From Chitinophaga pinensis (lineage in GTDB: Bacteria > Bacteroidota > Bacteroidia > NS11-12g > UBA955), in the NCBI GenBank assembly GCA_945877575.1, contig CAMDUE010000005.1:109226-173225 (forward strand): a DNA stretch of 64,000 bases, read 5' to 3'. The first letter of the stretch is position 1. Each line of letters begins with the position of its first letter. Of this stretch, positions 56,536 through 64,000 are shown piece after piece. A program made the translations under genes and the position numbers. Under the pieces are notes generated by a model. It did not search any database and was not told the origin of the DNA. It worked only from the letters and a program-made list of their open reading frames with translations.

Positions 56536-57495
56536 TTAGTTGATTTGTTTCTTGATGGCGTAATCGTTGCGCTCAGAATGCGTGCGGCTGATGAGCTCGC
56601 CAATGAATCCGGCAAGGAACATCTGGGTGCCAATGATCATGGCCAACATGCCAATGTAAAACAGCGGAGAGCTGGTTACCAAAGGGGCGCTTTGCTTCAG
56701 CCAGTAGGCGTAATACAATTTGTTTGATATGATGATGGCCGCCATGATGAACCCAATGAAAAACGACATTACACCATACAAACCGAAGAAGTGCATGGGG
56801 CGTTTGCCGAATTTGGACATGAAATAGAGGCTCATCAAATCAAGGAATCCGTTGATGAAACGGTCCATACCAAACTTAGTGGAGCCGTATTTTCGGGCGC
56901 GGTGAACCACCACTTTTTCGCCTATTTTGGGAAATCCGCTCCATTTTGCAATCACCGGAATGTAACGGTGCATTTCACCGTAAACTTCAATGTTTTTAAC
57001 CACTTGATGATGGTACGCTTTCAAGCCGCAGTTAAAATCGTGCAGTTCTATGTCGCTCATTTTTCGGGTGGCCCAATTGAACAGTTTAGTGGGTAAGGTC
57101 TTAGTTATAGGGTCGTAACGTTTCTTTTTCCAGCCGCTGACTACGTCGAATTTTTGATCTAAAATCATGGCGCGGAGTTCGGGAATTTCGTCTGGGGAGT
57201 CTTGCAGATCTGCATCCATGGTAATCACCACTTCGCCGTTGCTTTCGCGGAATCCCACGGCAAGAGCGCCGCTTTTTCCGTAGTTGCGCATCAACTGAAT
57301 GCCTCTTACGTGTGAATTTTTTTGTGCAATTTCTTCAATAACCGCCCAAGAATTATCGGTAGAACCGTCATCGAGCAATAACACTTCGTAACTCAGGTTG
57401 TTTTCTTGGCAAACCCGGTCAATCCAAGTGCACAACTCGGGCAGAGATTCCTCTTCGTTGAAGAGCGGTACAACCAACGATACGTCTTTCATCAA
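56536..57495 (-). CDS. Glycosyltransferase family 2 (dolichol-phosphate-mannose-synthase-like)
   Basis: A 319-residue GT-A enzyme: SLVVPLFNEEESLPEL, EVLLLDDGSTDNSW and TMDADLQDSPDEIPEL (DxD-type metal site in DADLQD), with two C-terminal membrane helices (about 230-255 and 270-300). This architecture is typical of ArnC- or Dpm1-like enzymes that load a sugar on polyprenyl phosphate. It overlaps trpS by 4 bp. Confidence 0.9.
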   Translation of the reverse strand: MMKDVSLVVPLFNEEESLPELCTWIDRVCQENNLSYEVLLLDDGSTDNSWAVIEEIAQKNSHVRGIQLMRNYGKSGALAVGFRESNGEVVITMDADLQDSPDEIPELRAMILDQKFDVVSGWKKKRYDPITKTLPTKLFNWATRKMSDIELHDFNCGLKAYHHQVVKNIEVYGEMHRYIPVIAKWSGFPKIGEKVVVHRARKYGSTKFGMDRFINGFLDLMSLYFMSKFGKRPMHFFGLYGVMSFFIGFIMAAIIISNKLYYAYWLKQSAPLVTSSPLFYIGMLAMIIGTQMFLAGFIGELISRTHSERNDYAIKKQIN

Positions 57496-58499
57496 TTTTC
57501 AAATTTAGGTTTAAATCCGATGGCATCCCTCACTGCGTCCATCGTTTTTTTTGCACTTTTCCTCGCTTTTTCTGCTCCAAAGGCTGCAATAGCATCCAAT
57601 TGCTTGTCGTTTGCGAGGGTGTGATTGATGGCGTCGCGCAGAGGAGCCACGAAGGTTTCCATGTCTTCATGGAGTTGTTTTTTAAGGTCGCCGTAGCGAA
57701 TGCTGCCTTTTTTGTGTTCCTCGTCGAAAAACGCAATCGCATCGGGTTTGCACACCAAACTCATCAAGTCAAACAGGTTTTGTACTGCTGCACTTTTGGG
57801 TGCACCCGGTTCTGTAGGACCGCTATCTGAAACGGCGCGCATGATTTTCTTTTTGAGCGAATCTGCGGGCTCGTCGAGGTAAATATTGTCGGCTTCTCCA
57901 GCGCTTTTGCTCATCTTTCCGCCACCGGTTAGTCCTGGAACTTTTACTAAAACATTCGATGGACTGAATGCCTGTGGTTCGGGAAAAATCTCTGTGTTAT
58001 ACAAGCGGTTGAAACGGTTTCCGAAGGTTCGGGCCATTTCAAGGTGTTGTTCTTGGTCTTTTCCTACTGGGACTTTAACGCCGCGGTGAATCAAAATATC
58101 TGCGGCCATCAGAACGGGGTAGGTGAGCAGTCCGGCATTGATGTTATCGGGCTGGGTTCTTACTTTTTCTTTGAAGGAAGTCACTCGTTCCAGTTCGCCC
58201 AAATAGGCGTTCATATTGAGAAAAAGGTACAATTCTGCCGTTTCTGGAAGGTCACTTTGCAGGTAAACGGTGCATTTTTCGGGATTCAGTCCCAAAGCAA
58301 TGTATTCTGCCAAGACGCGTTTAACACTGCCGCGAAGGTCGCCGGGAGTAGGGTGAGTGGTCAAGCTGTGGTAGTCAGCAATGAAAAAGTAGGAGTCAAA
58401 TTGCTCCTGTAAAGTGAGGAAATTCTTGAACGCGCCGAAGTAATTGCCCAAGTGGAGCTTACCTGTAGGGCGTATTCCGCTGACCACAATCTCTTTCAT
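57492..58499 (-). CDS. trpS: Tryptophanyl-tRNA synthetase
   Basis: Class I aminoacyl-tRNA synthetase of 335 residues from ATG 58499 (MKEIVVSGIRPTGKLHLGNYFG). The HIGH-like segment is PTGKLHLGNY and the KMSKS-like loop is GGGKMSKSAGEADN. Length is normal for the bacterial enzyme. The start at 58499 is chosen because the upstream gap holds a divergent promoter. A weak box TAACTTCG lies 6 nt before the ATG. Confidence 0.95.
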   Translation of the reverse strand: MKEIVVSGIRPTGKLHLGNYFGAFKNFLTLQEQFDSYFFIADYHSLTTHPTPGDLRGSVKRVLAEYIALGLNPEKCTVYLQSDLPETAELYLFLNMNAYLGELERVTSFKEKVRTQPDNINAGLLTYPVLMAADILIHRGVKVPVGKDQEQHLEMARTFGNRFNRLYNTEIFPEPQAFSPSNVLVKVPGLTGGGKMSKSAGEADNIYLDEPADSLKKKIMRAVSDSGPTEPGAPKSAAVQNLFDLMSLVCKPDAIAFFDEEHKKGSIRYGDLKKQLHEDMETFVAPLRDAINHTLANDKQLDAIAAFGAEKARKSAKKTMDAVRDAIGFKPKFEN

Positions 58500-58520
58500 A
58501 ATTCGCGAAGTTACAAGGAA

Positions 58521-58553
58521 TTTGCCAATCGATTGCATTAGGTCGTATTTTTG
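58521..58553 (+). promoter_or_regulatory. Promoter with leaderless geometry for the FAD gene
   Basis: TTTG (58521-58524), 21 nt, TATTTTTG (58546-58553), then 4 nt to GTG 58558. This is the best complete promoter in the window with the 4-nt gap. Confidence 0.6.
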
Positions 58554-58557
58554 TGGC

Positions 58558-60093
58558 GTGGCGGTTCGCGTACAAATTCAATGCTCGGCAGAGGTAGCCG
58601 CAAATATCACCGAAGTAGAACGTTTGCTGCGCCAAAAAGCGGGCCTTTCTGGACGGGTAGTTTTGGTGAAAAAGTCGCTCGATGCGCGTTCTAGGGTTCC
58701 CTTTTTTTTGATTTCGGGGGACGTTTTTTCGCACGATGAACTCACTCCAGAATTTGAACGCATCCAAATTCAAAACGTTTTAAACGCTCCCGAAGTTCAC
58801 ATCATTGGAGCCGGCCCTGCCGGACTTTTTGCTGCTCTGGAATGCATAGAACGCGGATTCAAGCCCGTAGTTTTGGAACGCGGAAAAGCCGTGAAAGAAC
58901 GCCGCAGAGATTTAGCCATCATGAACCGTGATTTGGTGGTGAATGCTGAATCCAACTACTGCTTTGGTGAAGGCGGTGCTGGAACCTATTCCGACGGAAA
59001 GCTTTACACCAGAAGCAAGAAACGCGGATCCATCGATCGCATTTTGAACACCTTGATTTATTTCGGTGCCGATGAGCGCATTCGCTATGAAGCGCACCCT
59101 CATATAGGTACCAACAAGTTGCCGGGAATCATTGAGAACATTCGTGAAGGAATCATCGCTTCGGGCGGTGAGGTTCGTTTCGATACCCGTGTCGATGATT
59201 TTATTGTTCAGTCAGGCAAAGTGGTGGAGTTGGTGTACGCTGGCGGCCTCCGCGAAAAAGTGGAAAATGTGATTTTGGCTACAGGGCACTCCGCCCGAGA
59301 TATTTTTGAGTGGTTTGGGAAGTCCGGATATGCCATTGAAGCCAAGCCTTTTGCTTTGGGTGTGCGTATTGAACACCGTCAAGAGATTATCGATAAGATT
59401 CAATATAAATGCGATGTACGCGGCGATTTTTTGCCGCCTAGTTCCTACGGATTGGTTGAACAAGTGAACGGAAGAGGCGTGTTCTCGTTTTGCATGTGTC
59501 CGGGTGGCATCATTGCCCCGGCTGCTACATCCCCCGGAGAGATTGTAGTGAATGGCTGGAGTCCGAGCAAGCGAAACGGTAAGTTTGCCAACAGCGGTTT
59601 TGTGGTAGCGGTGGAAGAATCTGATTTCAAGCCGTTCAACGATCGTGGCGAATTACGGGCATTGGCGTTTCAATCTTTTTGGGAACGAAAGGCATTTGAG
59701 CATACTGGCAGCATTGTAGCTCCTGCTCAAAGGGTGGAAGATTTTATTCAAAATAAAGTGTCTGCAGATCTTCCGGAGTGCAGCTACATACCGGGAGTTA
59801 CTTCATCAGACTTGAGGCAGGTTTTACCCTCTTCTGTACATGAGCGGTTGCGCGGTGCGTTGGTTCAAATTGGCAAGAAGATGCCTTTATACCGAAGCAA
59901 TGAGGCTATTTTGGTGGGTGTTGAAAGTCGCACATCAAGTCCGGTGCGCATTCCTCGCGACCCTGAAAAATTACATCACCCTGAGATTGAAAATTTATAT
60001 CCTTGCGGCGAGGGACCTGGTTACGCTGGCGGCATCATGAGTGCGGCATTGGACGGGGTGAAGGTTGTCATAACAATGTCAAATTGCGAATGA
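58558..60093 (+). CDS. FAD-dependent oxidoreductase (COG2509-like)
   Basis: A 511-residue flavoprotein. The dinucleotide fold begins HIIGAGPAGLFAALECIERG at about residue 80. Later segments NYCFGEGGAGTYSDGKLYTR, ILATGHSARDIFEWF, GRGVFSFCMCPGGIIAPAATSPGEIVVNG and CGEGPGYAGGIMSAALDG fit the uncharacterised COG2509 dehydrogenase family. The start is GTG 58558, set 4 nt after a -7 box; an earlier in-frame ATG would overlap divergent trpS. No reaction is known. Confidence 0.85.
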   Translation: MAVRVQIQCSAEVAANITEVERLLRQKAGLSGRVVLVKKSLDARSRVPFFLISGDVFSHDELTPEFERIQIQNVLNAPEVHIIGAGPAGLFAALECIERGFKPVVLERGKAVKERRRDLAIMNRDLVVNAESNYCFGEGGAGTYSDGKLYTRSKKRGSIDRILNTLIYFGADERIRYEAHPHIGTNKLPGIIENIREGIIASGGEVRFDTRVDDFIVQSGKVVELVYAGGLREKVENVILATGHSARDIFEWFGKSGYAIEAKPFALGVRIEHRQEIIDKIQYKCDVRGDFLPPSSYGLVEQVNGRGVFSFCMCPGGIIAPAATSPGEIVVNGWSPSKRNGKFANSGFVVAVEESDFKPFNDRGELRALAFQSFWERKAFEHTGSIVAPAQRVEDFIQNKVSADLPECSYIPGVTSSDLRQVLPSSVHERLRGALVQIGKKMPLYRSNEAILVGVESRTSSPVRIPRDPEKLHHPEIENLYPCGEGPGYAGGIMSAALDGVKVVITMSNCE

Positions 60094-60263
60094 TAGAAAA
60101 CTTACCACAGTTTTGATTCGTGTGGTTATGAAATTGGGGTTGTGAATGATGATGGTGTGGAGTAGGGTATGGATTGTTTTCATATTTGAAAAAAAATGTG
60201 GGTTGAGGTTTTTTAATTCTGATAGAAAAATAGGGTTTTAAGTATTGATATTTTGTGGTGTTG

Positions 60264-60339
60264 ATGCCTAATGTTTTTAGGCATTGTCAGAGAAAATGCA
60301 CAAAAGATTTACTGTATGTTAGGGCGAAAAATAGGCCTA
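60264..60339. promoter_or_regulatory. Cluster of GCCTAA / TTAGGC half-sites upstream of a giant gene
   Basis: A perfect 8-bp inverted repeat ATGCCTAA-5-TTAGGCAT (60264-60284), followed by TTAGGGC near 60319 and the palindrome TAGGCCTA (60332-60339). No T-run, so a terminator is unlikely. The rest of the 290-bp gap (60094-60383) shows nothing firm. Confidence 0.3.
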
Positions 60340-60383
60340 ATTAATAGATTTAATTTGCCGTTGACAACTGTAAATTTTATCAA

Positions 60384-63300
60384 ATGAAACAAAGAAAATT
60401 ACTTAATTTTTGGCGGAGCTGGAAGTCGTTGACTGCCGCTGCGTTGTTTTCGGTATCGGGAGCGGCGCACGCTCAGTTATCGGGAACCGTAACCGTAGGT
60501 ACGGGTGGTACTTACTCTACTTTATCGGCGCTTGCTACTGCCATCAGTGGAAGCGGTGTTAGCGGGGCTTTAACGGTAGATTTTGTATCGGATGTTACTG
60601 AAAGTTCAACCGTAACGTTCACACAAAACGCAACCAATTCAACGTCCTCTACAAAAACCATCACCATCAACGGTAATGGAAAGAAATTCATTTCTTCTGC
60701 AACGTATGGGGGTATAGCTTTGAATGGTATGGATTACATGACTATTGACGGTTTGGTAATTCAAAGAACCAGCACCTCTGCTACTCAGTGGGGTGTGCAT
60801 TTTTACGGACAAGCCGACTACAATACCTTGAAGAATTGTACCATAGAGTACACGGCATTGAGCACAGGTTCAACTGCGGGTGGTGCGTATGTGGTTTTCT
60901 CAGCGTCAACAACATCTCCAACGTCAATGACTTCTACTTATAACGGTAGATACAACGTGGTTGATAACAACTTGATGAGAACAACCAGCAGCAACAGTCC
61001 TGGTCCAACTTATGCAATTACTGACATGGGTAGTTCTAGTTTGTATTCTTCTACGGCTTCAAATAATACGTTCAAGAACAACACCATTCAGAACTATTAT
61101 TACATGGGTATTTATAACTACTACACCAACGGTGAAGAGTTTTTGAATAACGATATTTCTCGTGCAAATAGTACTTCTAACAATGCGTATTCATTGACGT
61201 ATATTTTTTACAACTATTACACGTATAGCACCAATCGTTCAACGCGTATTCAAGGAAATAAAATTCACGATTTACCGTACGCAGGTGCAGTTGCAGCAGC
61301 TAGTGGATTTACAAGCACCGTTTATGGTATGTATAACTACTACAACTACGGTACGGCCGCTAATAATTTCACCATCAAAGGCAATACCTTTGAAAACATT
61401 GTTTGTGCGTCTTCCAATTATTTCACTTATTCCTATTACAACTACTATGCAAATGTAGATGGCAATACCATCAGAAACTGGAGATCATTGGGTACTTCAG
61501 CATATTGCTATGGTTTTTACATGTACTATCAATACAGTGGACATAAATTCACCAACAACGTTATTGAAAAATGTTTCACTAAATACTACACCTACTTTGT
61601 TTATTTATACTATGGTGACAAGCAAGAAATTACCGGTAACGTTATAAAGAATAATGTTACTGCGGATGGTTCTACCGCTTACACTTATGCATGGTATGTT
61701 TATAGTCCATCATCTTCATTTACTCATATCTTTGAGGATAACACCATGGATTCTAACGACTTTGGATGTTACACTTATGGACACTATTTCTACTATTGGA
61801 ACGGTACATTTAACCGTAACAAGATTACCAATAACCGTATTTACAATGCTAACTACAGCGGTTACTACGGATATTTCTATGCTACAGCTCACCAATACTA
61901 TTACAATTTCCAATGTAATAACAATTTGTTTGCTAATAACTTAGGAACATACGGGGCATTTGCCTTGTATTGCTATTCGTACAACAGCGGAACTTATTAC
62001 GCTGAATTCAAACAGAATACCGTGAAAGATGATCACAGTAAGTCTTCATATGCTTATCCTTATGTTTATGGATTGTATCTTTATCCTTACTACCACACTA
62101 AAGTAAACGTGATTGGTAATATAGTAGACGTGCAAAATACCTACGGTTGTTACCCTGCTTATGCTTACAACGCTAACGGTGCTCAGAGCTTTTTGTGGGA
62201 TTATAACAACTATTACTTGAAGAATGTTTCTTACCAGTATTGGTATTGTAACAACGGTTCTGCCAACGATTTGGCAGGTTGGAATGGATTGGCATTTGCC
62301 GGTACAAATGAAACAGGTCACCTTCCTGTGTACAAAGATTTATCTAAGAACGATTACCGCGTAGACGTTTTCGAACTTCAAAATCGTGTGCCTCAATCAA
62401 TCGCTTCATTGTGGCCAACCACTCCTGCGAAGAATCTTTTAGACCAAACCAAAGCTGCTCGTAACCCTGTTAACACAGATCACGGTTGTCGCGAAAACTA
62501 CATGAACATCAAAGCGGTAAGCAGTAGTTTGTCACTTCCTAGCACTGTTTGTGCTGGATATGCCTTCAAAGGCAGCATGGTGATTGAAAATACTTTTGTT
62601 GATACTGTTTACAATTTCAACGTAAGTATGGTAGCAAGCACTGGTGCTAAAGTAACTCAAAAGGTTACCAGTAAAATATTATCAGGCAATCAGTTAACTG
62701 TTAATTTCGCAACTGATTTGGTTTTGAGCAAAGCAGGTAAGACTAAAATCTACTTGATTGTTGACGCAGCAGATGATGATTTGAAAGATGATACCATCAC
62801 TTTCACTACCGATGTATTGCCAGCGCCAGGTGGAGCAAACTTTAGCACACCAACAGCATTGGCAACCAACGCCATCTACCAATACGGTAAGCCTAACGAT
62901 ATCACCGTTGTTGGTGAGCCAGTAGAATACGATGTATTAGCACCAACCAAATATAACAATGGTGGATATGGCGCAACTTCAGATTGGCAAGCATCAGCTC
63001 AAGCCTACACTCAAGGTGGACGCAGCGTTTCAGGAATGAGCATCACAGCTCCTTCAGGAGGAAACAACATGAAAGTGAAGTTTGTAACCAACGATGCAAC
63101 TTTGGAAGACACTATGATCACTATGGTTTTGCGTGTTATTGACAATATCAACGGTTGTGATACATTCATCAAACGCAATGTGTTTATTTATCCTTCAATT
63201 ACAGCAGACTTTACCTTCCCTCAGCCAGTGTGCGTAGGTGATGCGGTATTGTTTGAGAACAAATCAAAAATCTTGAGTGGATCTATGGAGTTTGAGTGGG

Positions 63301-64000
63301 ACTTCGGAACAGGCAATGCAGCTGATAAAACAGAAGCACCAGAACCTGTATTCCAATTCCCTGGAAGCGGAACCTACGATGTTACTTTGACTACCAAAAC
63401 CAATCCTAATGGATTTGTGTTCAAGAAGACTCAAAAAGTAGTAGTAAGTCCAATTCCAACGATTGCATTCAATAAATTAAATGCATGCGAAGGCGATCAA
63501 TTGTCTTTCACTAATAAAACAACAACTCCTTCAGGAGCAGGAACTCCTACTTATACTTGGAACTTTGGCGATAACAGCGCAACCAAAAACACCAAGGATG
63601 CTACGCATAAGTATTCTAAGCCAGGTTCATACAACGTAACGTTAAAGGCAGACTTGAACGGTTGTATTGCAACCATGACCCAGAAGGTATACCAATTCAC
63701 TAAGCCTTCAGCGGGTTACACCAAAGTAGAAGGATCTTGTGATAACGATGAGTTCTCATTCAACAACGAGACCAAAGTAGCAAGCGGATTGTTCGGTAGC
63801 TACTGGAACTTCGATGATAACGGAGCTATCAGCACAGATGCAAACGCCACTCACGACTTTAACACCTCAGGTGACAAGCGCGTGAAGTTGGTAGTAACTT
63901 CAGAATTTGGATGTAAAGATTCAATCACTAAGACCATTCAAGTAAAAGAGAGTCCTAAAGCGGCATACATCAACGGTCCATTGTGTTCAGTGAAGCCAAC
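60384..64000 (+). CDS. Giant Tyr-rich beta-helix / PKD surface protein (3' end beyond window)
   Basis: Open from ATG 60384 to the window edge (1205 codons, no stop). The signal is MKQRKLLNFWRSWKSLTAAALFSVSGAAHAQ. Residues about 35-650 are right-handed parallel beta-helix-like, with NxIxNN turns and very many YxYY clusters (YGMYNYYNYG, FYMYYQYSG, YFVYLYYGD). After an Ig-like part come PKD domains starting about 942 (ADFTFPQPVCVGDAV...EWDFGTG), 1023 (YTWNFGDNS) and 1107 (YWNFDDN). Expected to end in a T9SS sorting domain beyond the window. Surface adhesion or binding is inferred. No clear -7 box with a good -33 is visible. Confidence 0.85.
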   Translation, partial: MKQRKLLNFWRSWKSLTAAALFSVSGAAHAQLSGTVTVGTGGTYSTLSALATAISGSGVSGALTVDFVSDVTESSTVTFTQNATNSTSSTKTITINGNGKKFISSATYGGIALNGMDYMTIDGLVIQRTSTSATQWGVHFYGQADYNTLKNCTIEYTALSTGSTAGGAYVVFSASTTSPTSMTSTYNGRYNVVDNNLMRTTSSNSPGPTYAITDMGSSSLYSSTASNNTFKNNTIQNYYYMGIYNYYTNGEEFLNNDISRANSTSNNAYSLTYIFYNYYTYSTNRSTRIQGNKIHDLPYAGAVAAASGFTSTVYGMYNYYNYGTAANNFTIKGNTFENIVCASSNYFTYSYYNYYANVDGNTIRNWRSLGTSAYCYGFYMYYQYSGHKFTNNVIEKCFTKYYTYFVYLYYGDKQEITGNVIKNNVTADGSTAYTYAWYVYSPSSSFTHIFEDNTMDSNDFGCYTYGHYFYYWNGTFNRNKITNNRIYNANYSGYYGYFYATAHQYYYNFQCNNNLFANNLGTYGAFALYCYSYNSGTYYAEFKQNTVKDDHSKSSYAYPYVYGLYLYPYYHTKVNVIGNIVDVQNTYGCYPAYAYNANGAQSFLWDYNNYYLKNVSYQYWYCNNGSANDLAGWNGLAFAGTNETGHLPVYKDLSKNDYRVDVFELQNRVPQSIASLWPTTPAKNLLDQTKAARNPVNTDHGCRENYMNIKAVSSSLSLPSTVCAGYAFKGSMVIENTFVDTVYNFNVSMVASTGAKVTQKVTSKILSGNQLTVNFATDLVLSKAGKTKIYLIVDAADDDLKDDTITFTTDVLPAPGGANFSTPTALATNAIYQYGKPNDITVVGEPVEYDVLAPTKYNNGGYGATSDWQASAQAYTQGGRSVSGMSITAPSGGNNMKVKFVTNDATLEDTMITMVLRVIDNINGCDTFIKRNVFIYPSITADFTFPQPVCVGDAVLFENKSKILSGSMEFEWDFGTGNAADKTEAPEPVFQFPGSGTYDVTLTTKTNPNGFVFKKTQKVVVSPIPTIAFNKLNACEGDQLSFTNKTTTPSGAGTPTYTWNFGDNSATKNTKDATHKYSKPGSYNVTLKADLNGCIATMTQKVYQFTKPSAGYTKVEGSCDNDEFSFNNETKVASGLFGSYWNFDDNGAISTDANATHDFNTSGDKRVKLVVTSEFGCKDSITKTIQVKESPKAAYINGPLCSVKP

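Noticed and set aside
55927..56727. Plus-strand frame of 266 codons opposite the GT4 and GT2 genes
   Set aside because: It spans both real genes antisense and has no domain; the GT4 and GT2 motifs are clear on the minus strand.

Overview
The window looks like chromosome of a Bacteroidota bacterium (class Bacteroidia). The evidence is a serine-palmitoyltransferase-type enzyme of the Bacteroides kind, many secreted proteins ending in type IX secretion (T9SS) sorting domains, an OlsF-like bifunctional acyltransferase, and repeated -7 promoter boxes of the TAnnTTTG type. I cannot place it more finely from sequence alone. I see no intact phage, insertion sequence, CRISPR array or rRNA. One tRNA gene (Ser, GGA) is present.

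Layout. 0-8 kb is housekeeping: sphingolipid synthesis, an RsmI-like methyltransferase, Mrp and Nfu Fe-S proteins, thymidine kinase, a short ComEC, a crotonase and TatD. 8.2-14.9 kb is a sulfur-oxidation block: SoxB-like hydrolase, TauE exporter, TsdA-like thiosulfate dehydrogenase, persulfide dioxygenase-rhodanese, two YeeE/YedE halves and a single-domain rhodanese. Together these would import, oxidise and export reduced sulfur compounds. 15-30 kb holds large T9SS surface proteins, the acyltransferase, a GH5 mannanase and a GH20 / glycosylasparaginase / CutC gene run that fits N-glycan or GlcNAc-Asn catabolism. 30-45 kb holds an outer-membrane barrel, monomeric isocitrate dehydrogenase, a photolyase-family protein, an SGNH hydrolase, a lipoprotein, a large GH81 beta-1,3-glucanase and two neighbouring genes each broken by one missing base in a homopolymer. 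45.7-50.6 kb is a 1606-residue nucleotidase-like surface protein. 50.6-53.7 kb looks like a decayed accessory patch: an ATPase without its Walker A motif, a DUF1016 nuclease, and a 21-bp duplication of the tRNA-Ser 3' end. 53.7-60.1 kb holds a TPM-domain protein, two glycosyltransferases, trpS and an FAD enzyme. The window ends inside a giant tyrosine-rich beta-helix/PKD surface protein.

The most unusual signal is a family of heptanucleotide tandem arrays. Eight arrays are spread over the window, each strictly 7-bp periodic, and the phase is kept even where the repeat word changes (for example GGGTATC to CTCTAGT to CCTGATA in one 45-unit array). They sit against stop or start codons, or inside coding sequence, where three 7-mers make a 7-residue protein repeat. 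They resemble the short tandemly repeated repetitive (STRR) heptanucleotides known from heterocystous cyanobacteria, but here several are translated. A second signal is a promoter geometry: in five genes a TAnnTTTG or one-mismatch box ends exactly 4 nt before the start codon, which would give leaderless mRNAs.
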